Shown here: positions 55,318 to 64,000 of the stretch, in pieces
Numbering within the stretch: the first letter of the stretch is position 1
Layout: each line of letters begins with the position of its first letter
From: Stigmatella aurantiaca
GTDB lineage: Bacteria > Myxococcota > Myxococcia > Myxococcales > Myxococcaceae
Length of the DNA: 64,000 nt
Direction of reading: 5' to 3'
Assembly: GCF_900109545.1 (NCBI RefSeq)
Contig: NZ_FOAP01000009.1
Span: 1 to 64,000 of the forward strand
Position numbers and translations under genes: made by a program
Notes under the pieces: model-generated
Told to the model about the DNA's origin: nothing
Databases searched by the model: none
What the model saw: only the letters and a program-made list of their open reading frames with translations

Positions 55318-57081
55318 TCAGGCCGCCACGAACTGCTTTTCCACCAGCCGACGGTAGAGGCCCTCCTGGCTCATCAGCGCCGCGTGGCTTCCGCTCTGCA
55401 CCACGTTGCCGCCTTCCAGCACCAGCACCCGGTTGGCGCCCATCACCGTGGAGAGGCGGTGGGCGATGATGAGCGTGGTGCGCCCCTGCATGAGCCGCTC
55501 CAGCGCGTCCTTCACCAGGTGCTCGCTCTCGGCGTCCAGCGCGCTCGTGGCCTCGTCCAGGATGAGCAGGCGCGGGTCCTTCAGCACCGCCCGGGCGATG
55601 GCCACGCGCTGCTTCTGGCCTCCGGAGAGCTGCACGCCGCGCTCGCCCACCGGGGTCCGGTAGCCCTCCGGGAACCGGCTGATGAAGTCGTGCGCGTTGG
55701 CGGCGCGCGCGGCCGCCTCCACCTCCGCGTCGCTGGCATCCATCCGGCCATAGCGGATGTTCTCCGCGATGGAGGAGGAGAACAGCAGCGGCTCCTGCGC
55801 CACCACGCCGATCTGCTGCCGGAGCCACTCCGGGTCCAGCGTCCTCAGGTCCTGGCCATCCAGCAGGATGCGGCCGCCTTGCGGATCATAGAGCCGCGTC
55901 AGCAGGCTCGCGATGGTGGACTTGCCCGCCCCCGAGGGGCCGACGATGGCGACGATTTCGCCCGGGGCGATGGTGAGATCGATGCCCTGCAGCACCTGGG
56001 TGTCCGGGCGCGTGGGGTAGGCGAAGTGCACCTCGCGCAGCTCGATGCGGCCCTCGATGCGGGCGGGCCGCTCGCCCCCGGAGGTGGGGATGGTGGGCAG
56101 GCGGTCCATCAGCTCGAAGACGCGCTCGGCGGCCCCCGAGGCGCGCATGAAGTCCGCCCACAGCTCCGCCAGGGCGCCCAGCGAGAAGGCCACGAAGAGC
56201 GAGTAGACGAGAAAGGAGGTGAGGCCGCCCACCGACAGCTTGTCCTCCACCACCAGCCGTCCGCCGTACCAGAGCACCACCACGGCGGCCGCGAAGCCTC
56301 CGAAGGAGGCCACGGCCATGAAGGTGGAGGAGTGGCGGATGCGGCGGCGCGCCAGCTCGAACGCCTTGTCCATGGCGCTGCGGTAGCGCGCCACCTCGTG
56401 CTTCTCCGCCGCGAAGGCGCGCACGGTGCGCACGCCCGACAGGCTCTCCTCGGCCACCTCGTTGGAGGCGGCCAGCGCGTCCTGCACTTCCTTGGAGAGC
56501 TTGCGCACCCGCCGTCCGTACACCACCGCGCTCACCGCCACCGCGGGCACCACCGAGAGCATCAGCAGGGTGAGGGTGGGGGAGGTGTAGAAGAGCAGCG
56601 CCACGCCGCCCACCGCGGTGGCCAGGTTGCGCAGCACCATGGACACGTTCGAGCTCACGGTGTTCTGGAGCACGGTGGTGTCCGAGGCCAGGCGGTTGGT
56701 GAGCTCGCCCGTCTTGCGCTCGTCGAAGAAGGCCACCTCCTGGCCCATGATGTTGGCGAAGAGCTTCTGCCGCAGGCGCGTCACCACGCGCTCGCCCGCG
56801 GTGGTGAAGAGGTAGTAGCGCAGCGCCACCGCCAGGGCCTGGATGGCGAGGATGAACGTCATCCCCAGCGCGGCCCGGTCAATCAGCGCCCGGTCCCGTG
56901 AGCCCAGCGCCTCGTCGATGATGAGGCGCATCGCCTGGGGGTACAGCAGGCTCATGCCGCTGCCCACGGCGAGGAAGAAGGTGCCCGCCAGCAGGGTCCG
57001 GGCTTCCGGACGGGCCAGGCTGGCGAGCCGGCGCAGCGTCAGCCGGGAGGGAAGGCGGGGTTTCAAGGGAGGCTTTTCCAC
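55318..57081 (-). CDS. ABC exporter half-transporter, MsbA/LmrA-like
   Basis: A 587-aa protein with an N-terminal six-helix exporter domain (residues about 30-320; LFANIMGQEVAFFDERKTGEL is the coupling region) and a C-terminal ATPase. Walker A is GPSGAGKST, the Q loop VVAQEPLLF, the signature LSGGQKQR, Walker B LLILDEATSALD and the H loop IIAHRLST. It should work as a homodimer in the inner membrane, exporting lipids, peptides or drugs; the substrate is unknown. The 16-codon ORF directly downstream on the same strand makes a link between peptide and exporter conceivable but unproven. Confidence 0.92.
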   Translation of the reverse strand: MEKPPLKPRLPSRLTLRRLASLARPEARTLLAGTFFLAVGSGMSLLYPQAMRLIIDEALGSRDRALIDRAALGMTFILAIQALAVALRYYLFTTAGERVVTRLRQKLFANIMGQEVAFFDERKTGELTNRLASDTTVLQNTVSSNVSMVLRNLATAVGGVALLFYTSPTLTLLMLSVVPAVAVSAVVYGRRVRKLSKEVQDALAASNEVAEESLSGVRTVRAFAAEKHEVARYRSAMDKAFELARRRIRHSSTFMAVASFGGFAAAVVVLWYGGRLVVEDKLSVGGLTSFLVYSLFVAFSLGALAELWADFMRASGAAERVFELMDRLPTIPTSGGERPARIEGRIELREVHFAYPTRPDTQVLQGIDLTIAPGEIVAIVGPSGAGKSTIASLLTRLYDPQGGRILLDGQDLRTLDPEWLRQQIGVVAQEPLLFSSSIAENIRYGRMDASDAEVEAAARAANAHDFISRFPEGYRTPVGERGVQLSGGQKQRVAIARAVLKDPRLLILDEATSALDAESEHLVKDALERLMQGRTTLIIAHRLSTVMGANRVLVLEGGNVVQSGSHAALMSQEGLYRRLVEKQFVAA

Positions 57082-57196
57082 CGGCCCAGCCTAACGCGGG
57101 GATGCCCCAGACGCAGCGTCCATCGATGAACACCCTCTGCTGGCTCCTGCCTGGCAGGGTGCTAAGTCAGGAGCCCTTTCTCACGAGGTGGGAACC

Positions 57197-58045
57197 ATGG
57201 AACGGCGCGTCTTTGGAACGGCGGGAGTGTCGGTGCCGGTCATCGGGCAGGGGACCTGGCAGATGGAGAACGACGACCGGGATGGGGCCATCCGGGCCCT
57301 CCAGGCAGGCATGGACCTGGGGCTCATCCACCTGGACACGGCGGAGCTGTACGGGCGTGGCCGGGTGGAGGAGTCCATCGTGGCCCCGGCCATCGCCGGA
57401 CGGCGCGACTCGGTGTTCCTCGTCTCCAAGGTGATGCCCTCGAACGCGACCTATGAGGGCACCGTGAAGGCGTGCGAGCGCAGCCTCCAACGCCTGAAGA
57501 CCGACCGGCTGGACTGCTACCTGCTGCACTGGCCCGGCTCTCACCCCCTGGAGCACACCTTGCGCGCCTTCGAGGTGCTGGTGCGCGATGGGAAGATCCG
57601 CTCCTGGGGGGTGAGCAACTTCGGCGTCGAGGAGCTGGAGGAGGCGGTGCGCATCGCGGGCCCGGGCCGCATTGTCTGCAACCAGGTGCTCTACCACCTG
57701 GAGGAGCGCGCCATCGAGCACAAGGTCCTGCCCTGGTGCGAGCGCGCGAACATCGCCGTGGTGGGCTACAGCCCCTTTGGCAACGGCCGCTTTCCCCGGC
57801 CGGACAGCGCGGGCGGCCGGGTGCTGGCCTTGGTGGCCCAGGCGCACGGGGCCTCCCCCTACCAGGTGGCCCTTCAGTTCCTGGTGCGCCGGCCCGGCCT
57901 GTTCACCATCCCCAAGGCCAGCCGCGAGCCGCATGTCCGCGACAATGCCGCCGCGGCCGGGCTGCGGCTCTCCCCGGAGGAGCTGGCCCGGATCGATGCC
58001 GCGTTCCCGCGGGGACCCGACACGGGGGAGCTGCCCGTCATCTGA
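57197..58045 (+). CDS. Aldo/keto reductase
   Basis: A 282-aa NAD(P)H-dependent oxidoreductase. The catalytic residues are in LIHLDTAELYG (Asp, Tyr), LVSKVMP (Lys) and CYLLHWPG (His). The cofactor-binding end FTIPKASREPHVRDNAAA is typical of AKR5/DkgA-like and YeaE-like enzymes. I choose ATG 57197 (MERRVFGTAGV) because GAGG lies about nine bases upstream; a GTG three codons earlier is unlikely. It converges with the ATPase gene, with stops one base apart. Not closely similar to the other reductase at 4237. Confidence 0.9.
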   Translation: MERRVFGTAGVSVPVIGQGTWQMENDDRDGAIRALQAGMDLGLIHLDTAELYGRGRVEESIVAPAIAGRRDSVFLVSKVMPSNATYEGTVKACERSLQRLKTDRLDCYLLHWPGSHPLEHTLRAFEVLVRDGKIRSWGVSNFGVEELEEAVRIAGPGRIVCNQVLYHLEERAIEHKVLPWCERANIAVVGYSPFGNGRFPRPDSAGGRVLALVAQAHGASPYQVALQFLVRRPGLFTIPKASREPHVRDNAAAAGLRLSPEELARIDAAFPRGPDTGELPVI

Positions 58046-58046
58046 T

Positions 58047-58913
58047 TCAGAGCGGCTCGATGGAGCGGCTCTTCCACTCCTGGAGGTGCTGCTTCGGGTA
58101 GCTGACCTGCACGGAGCCGTCCTCGAGGGAGCGCGACAGCAGGCGCAAGTCCTCCGGCGGGATGTGCTCAAGCAGGTCGAACGAGTGCGTGGCGATGACG
58201 ACCTGGACGGGCCGGACGCCCGGCGAGCCCACGGTCATCCGGCGCAGCATCGCCACCACTTGCCGCAGCAGGCGCGAGTGCAGCCCGCGCTCGGGCTCGT
58301 CCAGCGTGAGCACATCCGGCAGCGGCTTCTGGTACGGCAGCACCAGGAAGGCCATGAGGTACATCACGCTCTCGGCCACCTGGGCCGGGGTGAACCAGAG
58401 GCCCGGCTGCCAGCGGTCCTGGAAGCGCAGCTGGTGGGTGCGCGGCCCCGTCTGGTGCAGGCTCACCGCCTTGATGGAGGGGACCAGCAGGCTCAGCTGG
58501 CTCACCACCGCCTCGCGCTGGACGGGCTCGAGCGAGGCGAAGACGCTGGCGAGGTTCTCCCCGGTGGGGTGCAGCATCGTGACGCGCCCCATGAGGCTGT
58601 CGTTGCGCAGTGCGCCAATGTCCAGCGCCAGGCTCTGGACCGAGTGCCCATGCAGGGACATGGAATCGAACGCCGACAGCGGGAAGATGCGGCGCACCTG
58701 CTTTCCGTCCTCGAACGTCCACTGGAGCGACATGCGCAGCGTCGTGTCCATGCGCCAGTAGTCCGACGGTTCGCAGGCCAGCCGGTAGTGCATGCCCTCC
58801 AGCACCGACGTCTTGCCGGATGAGCTGGAGCCCACCAGGACCGTGAGGGGCTGGAGTTGCAACTCCACGTCTTTGAGACACCGGAAATTCTCGAAATGGA
58901 CCGAGCGGATCAT
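58047..58913 (-). CDS. AAA-family ATPase (OLD/RecF-like, AAA_15/AAA_21 type)
   Basis: A 288-aa cytoplasmic ATPase. It begins IRSVHFENFRCLKDVELQL, the usual start of SMC/RecF/OLD-type ATPases. Walker A is GSSSSGKTS, Walker B VLTLDEPERGLHS and the H-loop/sensor region VVIATHSFDLLEHI. No TOPRIM nuclease domain follows, and no partner gene is adjacent on this strand, so neither a Gabija/OLD-type defence role nor another function can be assigned. It is divergent from the amidase gene and convergent with the reductase. Confidence 0.8.
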   Translation of the reverse strand: MIRSVHFENFRCLKDVELQLQPLTVLVGSSSSGKTSVLEGMHYRLACEPSDYWRMDTTLRMSLQWTFEDGKQVRRIFPLSAFDSMSLHGHSVQSLALDIGALRNDSLMGRVTMLHPTGENLASVFASLEPVQREAVVSQLSLLVPSIKAVSLHQTGPRTHQLRFQDRWQPGLWFTPAQVAESVMYLMAFLVLPYQKPLPDVLTLDEPERGLHSRLLRQVVAMLRRMTVGSPGVRPVQVVIATHSFDLLEHIPPEDLRLLSRSLEDGSVQVSYPKQHLQEWKSRSIEPL

Positions 58914-59004
58914 GGCCGTTCATCCTGCCGGGAGTGCGTCACGGGCGAGCGTTGTATCGCCTCGTGACATGTGCCCGTGCCCGGAAATGATGTGCATCTG
59001 GCCA

Positions 59005-59025
59005 GGGCGGTGTGTCCCACCGCCC
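59005..59025. other. Hairpin in the ATPase-amidase spacer
   Basis: GGGCGGTG (59005-59012) and CACCGCCC (59018-59025) form a perfect 8-bp stem with a 5-base loop in a 207-base divergent spacer. No T-run follows on either strand, and no converging transcript needs ending here. Its role is unclear. Confidence 0.4.
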
Positions 59026-59074
59026 TCCGGATGGACACAGGTTTTGATTCTGGTCACAGGTGATGTTTGATGTT

Positions 59075-59092
59075 TGTCCCAATTGTAGGACA
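59075..59092. promoter_or_regulatory. Operator-like inverted repeat upstream of the amidase gene
   Basis: TGTCC and GGACA flank an 8-base spacer that contains the palindrome CAATTG, about 30 bases before the amidase start. The surrounding sequence is unusually A+T-rich for this genome. Position and symmetry fit a repressor site, but no regulator gene is adjacent. Confidence 0.3.
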
Positions 59093-59120
59093 TCGCGCAC
59101 CTCGACACCAAGAGGGGATC

Positions 59121-60566
59121 ATGCACCTGGGCGAATACATCCGGTTCGATGGCATGGGACTGGCCTCGCTGGTTCAGCGCAAGGAGGTGTCCCCCGCCGA
59201 GCTGGTCCGGGTGGCCTTCCAGGCCATCGCGGCCGTGAATCCCTCACTCAACGCTGTCATCGCCACGCTGGAGGAGGAGGCCCAGGCCGCCCTGAAGCGA
59301 GGCTTGCCCGCTGGGCCGTTCACCGGGGTGCCTTTCCTCATCAAGGATCTGGGGGTGCATGCGGCCCAGATTCCGTCCTCTCAGGGAACCCGGACCTTCA
59401 AGGACTTGGTGTTTCCCCACGACAGCGCCCTGATGGCGCGCTACCGCCGCGCGGGCCTGGTGCTCGTGGGCAGGACCAATGCGCCCGAGCTGGGGCTGAA
59501 CATCTCCACCGAGCCCCTGGCCTGGGGGCCGTCCCGCAATCCCTGGCACCTGGCGTTCAGCCCCGGGGGCTCCAGCGGTGGCTCGGCGGCGGCGGTGAGC
59601 GCCGGCATGGTGCCCATCGCCTACGGCAACGATGGGGGCGGCTCCATCCGCGTGCCGGCCGGGCTGTGTGGCCTCTTCGGGTTGAAGCCCACCCGGGGCC
59701 GCATCAGCTCCGGGCCCGGGGCCGGGGAGCTCCTGAACGGCTTCGGGACCGAGCACGTCCTGACCCGTTCGGTGCGAGACAGCGCGGCGATGCTGGATGT
59801 CTCCGCCGGGCCCGAGGTGGGGGACCCCTATGGGATTTCCCCCCCTGTGCGGCCGTTTCTGGAGGAAGTGGAGCGGGAGCCCGGGCGGTTGCGCATCGGC
59901 GTGTGCCGGGCGGCGCCCAAGGGAGACCCGGTCAGCCCCGAGTGTCTGCAGGCCCTGGACGAGGCGGTCCGGCTGTGCGCCTCCCTGGGGCACGAGCTCG
60001 TCGAGGTGTCCCCGCCCTTCAATGGCGCGTTGCTGGAGCAGATCCTCCTGCCGCTCTGGAGCACCGCCCTGCTGGGCTGGGCCAACGGGCTGGCCGCCGT
60101 GAGCGGACGGCCCCTCCTGGAGGAGAACTTCGAGCGGACGACCTGGGCGACCCTGGAGTATGGGCGCCGCGTCACGGGGGGGGAGGTCCAGGCGGGCCTG
60201 GCGATGCTCAACCAGTTCAGCCGTGAGTCAGGGCGCTTCTTCGTGGACCATGACCTGCTGCTCACCCCCACCTATGCGCTGCCCGCCCTGCCGCTCGGCC
60301 TGCTGGATGCCAACGCGCCGCTGACCTTCCCCCAGTGGATGCGGCAGCTCCAGTCCGTCTGTCCGTTCACCACCCAGGCCAATGCCACCGGACAGCCCGC
60401 CATGAGCGTGCCGCTCTTCTGGAGCGCGCAAGGGTTTCCCGTCGGGGCCCACTTCGTCGGCCGCTGGGGCGATGAGGCCACGCTGTTGCGGCTGGCCGGC
60501 CAGCTCGAGCGGGCCCAGCCCTGGGCCCACCGCCGGCCTCCCCACCACGCCGCGTCCCAGGCCTAG
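59121..60566 (+). CDS. Amidase-signature family hydrolase
   Basis: A 481-aa amidase. The catalytic triad of the family (Lys, cis-Ser, nucleophilic Ser) is visible as Lys in GVPFLIKDLG, Ser in SPGGSSGGSAAAV and Ser in NDGGGSIRVPAG. Length is normal. Such enzymes hydrolyse amides of varied substrates, for example 6-aminohexanoate dimers or aryl acylamides; the substrate is not deducible. Start at ATG 59121 (MHLGEYIRFDG) with GAGGGG five bases upstream; 18 more codons in frame overlap the operator-like repeat and are not conserved-looking. No signal peptide, so cytoplasmic. Confidence 0.92.
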   Translation: MHLGEYIRFDGMGLASLVQRKEVSPAELVRVAFQAIAAVNPSLNAVIATLEEEAQAALKRGLPAGPFTGVPFLIKDLGVHAAQIPSSQGTRTFKDLVFPHDSALMARYRRAGLVLVGRTNAPELGLNISTEPLAWGPSRNPWHLAFSPGGSSGGSAAAVSAGMVPIAYGNDGGGSIRVPAGLCGLFGLKPTRGRISSGPGAGELLNGFGTEHVLTRSVRDSAAMLDVSAGPEVGDPYGISPPVRPFLEEVEREPGRLRIGVCRAAPKGDPVSPECLQALDEAVRLCASLGHELVEVSPPFNGALLEQILLPLWSTALLGWANGLAAVSGRPLLEENFERTTWATLEYGRRVTGGEVQAGLAMLNQFSRESGRFFVDHDLLLTPTYALPALPLGLLDANAPLTFPQWMRQLQSVCPFTTQANATGQPAMSVPLFWSAQGFPVGAHFVGRWGDEATLLRLAGQLERAQPWAHRRPPHHAASQA

Positions 60567-60686
60567 CCCGGAGGCCCCGCCGACGGCACGTGTCTCGACA
60601 GGTCACCGCCCGTGGGTTTGAATCTTTCCGGACGGCTCTCACGCGGCGGCTGAAGGGTTTCTATCTTGGCTTCGATCTCAGCGGGC

Positions 60687-63600
60687 ATGGTTTTCCAGGA
60701 ACGCTACGAGATTCTCTCGAAGCTGGGCGAAGGGGGATTTGGCGAGGTCTACCGGGCGCGTCAGCAGGTGACGCAGCACGAGGTGGCCATCAAGGTCCTG
60801 CGGACCTTCCACTCCTCGGAGGAGCACCAGGTCGCGCGCTTCCAGCGCGAGATGCAGGTGTGTGCCCAGCTCCATCACCCCAACATCGTGCGGCTGATCG
60901 ACTCGGGGAAGGCCGAGCCGGATCTGCTCTACACCGTCTTCGAATACGTGCCGGGCCGCACCCTGGCCGAGGTGCTGGCCGCCGAAGGAGCCCTGTCCCC
61001 CGGGGAGTCCGTGCACCTGATGCTCCAGGTGCTCGACGCGCTGAGCTGCGCGCACAACCAGGGCGTCATCCACAGGGATCTCAAGCCCCAGAACATCATG
61101 CTCTCCCACACGGGGGCGCGCCGCAACGCGATGGTGCTCGACTTCGGGCTGGGCACGCTGGCCACGGGCGTGAAGGAGGACCTGGCGCGCATCACCCGGA
61201 CCCACGAGATGCTGGGGACGCCCACCTATGCGGCGCCCGAGCAGCTCCGGGGTGAGCCCGTCACCGCGGGCTCGGACCTCTACTCTTGGGGGCTCATCTT
61301 CCTGGAGTGCCTCACCGGGCAGCGCATGGTGGACGGCGCCACCGTGCAGCAGGTGATTTTCAAGCAGCTCGGCCCGGACCCGATCGCCATTCCGGAATGG
61401 CTCGAAAACCACCGGCTGGGACAGCTCCTGCGCAAGGTGACGAGCAAGGACGTGAAGGCGCGCGAGCTCTCCGCCCAGCGCGTGGTGCGGGAGCTGGAGC
61501 TGTGCGTCCTGGAAGGCTGGCCGATGGAGGGGGGCAAGGGCATGGAGCCCAGCTCCGCGCCGCTGCAGGCCCCGGGCCTCCTCGATGGCCAGGCACGCGG
61601 GGAGCGCCGCCAGCTCACCGCCGTCTGCTGCCATGTGGGCCTCTTCTCGCCCGGCGAAGAGGACGACGAGGATCTGGACCTGTCGCTGCGCGCCTTGCAC
61701 GCCTCGTGCTCGTACATCGCCCGCCGCCATGGCGCCCACGTGGGCAGCGTGCTCGGCGAGTGGATGCTGTTCTACTTCGGCTATCCCCGGGCGGAGGAGG
61801 ACGATGCGCGCCGGGCGGCCCGGGCCGCGCTGGAGATGGCCGCGCAGATGGAGCGCAAGGGCGCGGAGCTGACGGCCGAAGGGCCGCGCCGCCTGGAGTT
61901 CCGGGCGGGCATCCACACGGGGCTCGTCATCAGCCAGGACCCGTACTCGCACCAGCGCGTGGACCTGCCCTCCCTGGTGGGCACCACGCCCAACCGGGCG
62001 GTGCGGATGCAGGCGCGGGCCGAGCCGGGCACCATCCTGGTCAGCGACGCCACCTCCAAGCTGCTGCGCGGGCACTTCACGCTCGACGAGCAGGGCCGCC
62101 GGGAGGAGGGGGCCTTCCGGTTGCTGCACGAGAACCGCACCTCCCCCACCAGCCTCGATGGGGTCATCACCCTGCCGCTGTACGGCCGCGCCGAGGAGCT
62201 GGATCTGCTGCGGCAGCGCTGGGCGCAGACGGTGCAGGGGACCGGCCAGAGCATCCTGCTGTCCGGCGAGCCGGGCATCGGCAAGTCCCGGCTGGTGCAT
62301 GAGCTGGTCCGCAAGGTGCGCGGCACGCCGCACGCCTTCCTGGAGTGCCGCTGCGCGCCGGAGGGCCGCAACAATGCCCTGTCCCCGGTGGTGGATCTGC
62401 TGGAGGTGCTGCTGGGCGTCGGCCGCCACTCGGAGCCCGGGCAGGCCCTGGCGGCGATCGAGGCGCTGCTGACCCAGCACGGCTTCGTGCTCGCCGAGGC
62501 GATGCCGCTGTTCGCGGGCCTGCTGGCGGTGCGGGGCAGCTCGGGCCAGTACCCGGTCCCGGAGGTGTCTCCCCAGCGCGCCAAGGAGCTGACGCTGGAG
62601 CTGCTGGTATCGCTCTTCTTCGAGATGGCCCATCAGCAGCCCCTGTTGCTGCTCGTCGAGGATCTGCACTGGGCGGATCCAACGACGCTGGAGCTGCTCG
62701 CGCAGCTCGTGGCGGACTGCTCCACCACGCGGCTGTGCCTGGTGCTCACCGCGCGCTCGGAGTTCGTCCCCCAGGGGGCCATGGCGCGGGTGCTCCAGGT
62801 GCAGCTGAGCCGGCTGGACCGGCAGCGCGCGGAGGAGATGGTGAAGGGGCTCACCCAGCAGGTTTCGCTGCCGAGCGAGCTGTTGGAGCAGCTGGTGAGC
62901 CGCACGGACGGGGTGCCGCTCTTCCTGGAAGAGCTGACGCGCATGGTGATGGACGCGCTGCCCGCGCGCGCCGGCGACCGGACCTGGACGCCCACGCGGC
63001 TGGCCATTCCCAGCACCCTGCGCGACTCCCTGATGGCGCGGCTGGACCGGCTGGGGGCCGCGCGGGAGACGGCGCAGCTGGCCGCCGCGCTGGGCCGGGA
63101 GTTCAGCTACGAGGTGCTCAAGGCCGTCTCCTCCCGTCCGGACGCGGAGCTGCAGCGGGACTTGCGGGCGCTGGCGGACGCGGACCTCGTTCACCGCCGG
63201 CGGGGCGTGCGCAGCCCCACCTATCTCTTCAAGCACGCGCTCATCCGGGACACGGCCTATGAGTCCATGCTCCGGCCCCTGCGCCGGGAGGTGCATGCGC
63301 GCATCGCGGCCACGCTGGAGCAGCACTTTCCGGAGATGGTGGCCACGCGCGCGGACCTGCTTGCCCTGCACCATGCCGCGGCGGACCAGAAGCGCCAGGC
63401 GCTGGACTATGCCCAGAAGGCGGCGCTCGGGGCGCTGATGCGCTCGGCCAACGCCGAGGCCGTGGCCCATGTCACCGAGGCGCTGGAGTGGCTGGAGGTG
63501 GTGGAGGACGCACGGGAGCGCGCGCAGCTCGAGCTGGGGCTCAACGGCATCCTCATTCCGGCCCGCATGAGCACCCATGGCTGGGCGGACGAGCACATCA

Positions 63601-64000
63601 AGCTGCGCACCGACCGGTCCCAGCAGCTCATCGATGAGCTGGGAGACAGCCCCCAGGTGGCCCCCAGCCTGTGGGCGCTGGGGCTCTACCACCACAACCG
63701 GGGCCACCGCCCGGCGGCCCGGGCCGTGATGGAGCGGTTGCTGGCCATGGGCGAGCACTCCGGAAATGACTCGCTGGTGGTCATGGCGCTGTGCGGGCTG
63801 GGCCATTGCCTCACGGTCGATGGGCACATGCCCGAGGCCCGGGCGTGCTTCGAGCGGGGGCTCTCGCTCTATGACGCCTCACGCCACGCGACGCTGGGCG
63901 TCTACCTCGGGTTGGATCCGCGCGCCTATGCCCAGATGGCGATGGGCTTCCTGGGGTGGATGATGGGCTACGCGGACCTGGCGGCCACCTATGCCCACTC
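60687..64000 (+). CDS. Ser/Thr kinase - cyclase-like - AAA ATPase - TPR-type fusion protein (partial)
   Basis: At least 1104 residues are visible; the frame runs off the right edge. Residues about 7-265 are an intact Ser/Thr kinase (LGEGGFGEVYRA, VAIKVL, VIHRDLKPQNIML, LDFGLG). Residues about 305-490 resemble a class III cyclase (FRAGIHTGLVIS, LVGTTPNRAVRMQ), but the metal-binding Asp positions are lost (CCHVGLFSP, GEWMLFYFG). A predicted ATPase domain follows from about 498 (YGRAEELDLLRQRW; Walker A GEPGIGKSR; LLLLVEDLHWADP), then an alpha-helical TPR-like region from about 905. The order matches kinase/cyclase fusions reported near thiazole/oxazole-modified peptide loci. Start at ATG 60687; TTG 60666 is possible. 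Confidence 0.88.
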   Translation, partial: MVFQERYEILSKLGEGGFGEVYRARQQVTQHEVAIKVLRTFHSSEEHQVARFQREMQVCAQLHHPNIVRLIDSGKAEPDLLYTVFEYVPGRTLAEVLAAEGALSPGESVHLMLQVLDALSCAHNQGVIHRDLKPQNIMLSHTGARRNAMVLDFGLGTLATGVKEDLARITRTHEMLGTPTYAAPEQLRGEPVTAGSDLYSWGLIFLECLTGQRMVDGATVQQVIFKQLGPDPIAIPEWLENHRLGQLLRKVTSKDVKARELSAQRVVRELELCVLEGWPMEGGKGMEPSSAPLQAPGLLDGQARGERRQLTAVCCHVGLFSPGEEDDEDLDLSLRALHASCSYIARRHGAHVGSVLGEWMLFYFGYPRAEEDDARRAARAALEMAAQMERKGAELTAEGPRRLEFRAGIHTGLVISQDPYSHQRVDLPSLVGTTPNRAVRMQARAEPGTILVSDATSKLLRGHFTLDEQGRREEGAFRLLHENRTSPTSLDGVITLPLYGRAEELDLLRQRWAQTVQGTGQSILLSGEPGIGKSRLVHELVRKVRGTPHAFLECRCAPEGRNNALSPVVDLLEVLLGVGRHSEPGQALAAIEALLTQHGFVLAEAMPLFAGLLAVRGSSGQYPVPEVSPQRAKELTLELLVSLFFEMAHQQPLLLLVEDLHWADPTTLELLAQLVADCSTTRLCLVLTARSEFVPQGAMARVLQVQLSRLDRQRAEEMVKGLTQQVSLPSELLEQLVSRTDGVPLFLEELTRMVMDALPARAGDRTWTPTRLAIPSTLRDSLMARLDRLGAARETAQLAAALGREFSYEVLKAVSSRPDAELQRDLRALADADLVHRRRGVRSPTYLFKHALIRDTAYESMLRPLRREVHARIAATLEQHFPEMVATRADLLALHHAAADQKRQALDYAQKAALGALMRSANAEAVAHVTEALEWLEVVEDARERAQLELGLNGILIPARMSTHGWADEHIKLRTDRSQQLIDELGDSPQVAPSLWALGLYHHNRGHRPAARAVMERLLAMGEHSGNDSLVVMALCGLGHCLTVDGHMPEARACFERGLSLYDASRHATLGVYLGLDPRAYAQMAMGFLGWMMGYADLAATYAH

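Noticed and set aside
58047..58913. Gabija/OLD-type defence ATPase
   Set aside because: The ATPase motifs fit broadly, but there is no TOPRIM domain and no helicase or nuclease partner next to it.

Overview
The window looks like a piece of myxobacterial chromosome, most likely suborder Cystobacterineae (Myxococcus/Stigmatella/Archangium/Cystobacter group). The evidence is very high G+C with strong third-position bias, many two-component and Ser/Thr-kinase genes, myxobacterial cysteine-rich motifs, a SUV3-like helicase, and a locus matching the pxr small-RNA region (histidine kinase, NtrC-type regulator, sigma-54 promoter, terminator-ended sRNA). All assignments come from reading motifs and context; no database search was run.

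Layout. 1-4.2 kb is an accessory segment: the end of an IS3-family element, then two visibly lower-G+C modules (a membrane protein plus a 53-aa Pro/Gln-rich protein, and a 434-aa protein of unknown function) separated and bracketed by three blocks of one degenerate short repeat family. It ends at a T-arm/acceptor/CCA remnant of a tRNA or tmRNA gene, which looks like an integration boundary. 4.2-15.1 kb holds ordinary metabolic and signalling genes: aldo/keto reductase, NTF2-like protein, B3-type metallo-hydrolase, GAF histidine kinase, SMP-30-like protein, roadblock-like protein, SUV3-type helicase, Kv-type channel and a lipoprotein. 15.1-28.4 kb holds a truncated P450 and two paralogous giant surface-type proteins (2560 and 1603 aa) with 23 and 11 tandem Ig-like (DUF5011-like) domains and nearly identical choice-of-anchor A C-termini.

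28.4-39.2 kb: an SDR, a divergent frameshifted LysR gene and a solitary sdhC-like gene, then a rightward string hslO, phosphoribosyltransferase, selB, histidine kinase, sigma-54 activator (the last three overlapping by 4 nt), followed by palindromic activator-site candidates, a near-consensus sigma-54 promoter and a 123-nt pxr-like sRNA. 39.2-46.7 kb: a leftward complex I operon nuoE-F-J-K-L-N, without nuoG, H, I or M, ended by a terminator. 46.9-50.9 kb: a lone receiver, a predicted pseudokinase, an MshEN-domain protein, a CPXCG-type protein and Hsp20. 50.9-54.7 kb: leftward pyrG-kdsA-kdsC plus an HTH-receiver regulator.

54.7-64 kb: a Cys-rich small protein, a 16-codon ORF with a perfect Shine-Dalgarno sequence and a large terminator, an MsbA-like ABC exporter, an aldo/keto reductase, an OLD/RecF-like ATPase, an amidase, and the 5' part of a kinase/cyclase-like/AAA fusion that runs off the right edge. 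The most interesting items are the pxr-like locus with three TTTCA-N4-TGAAA sites, the 16-codon gene, the four-domain super-repeat in the giant proteins, and the repeat-bracketed island.
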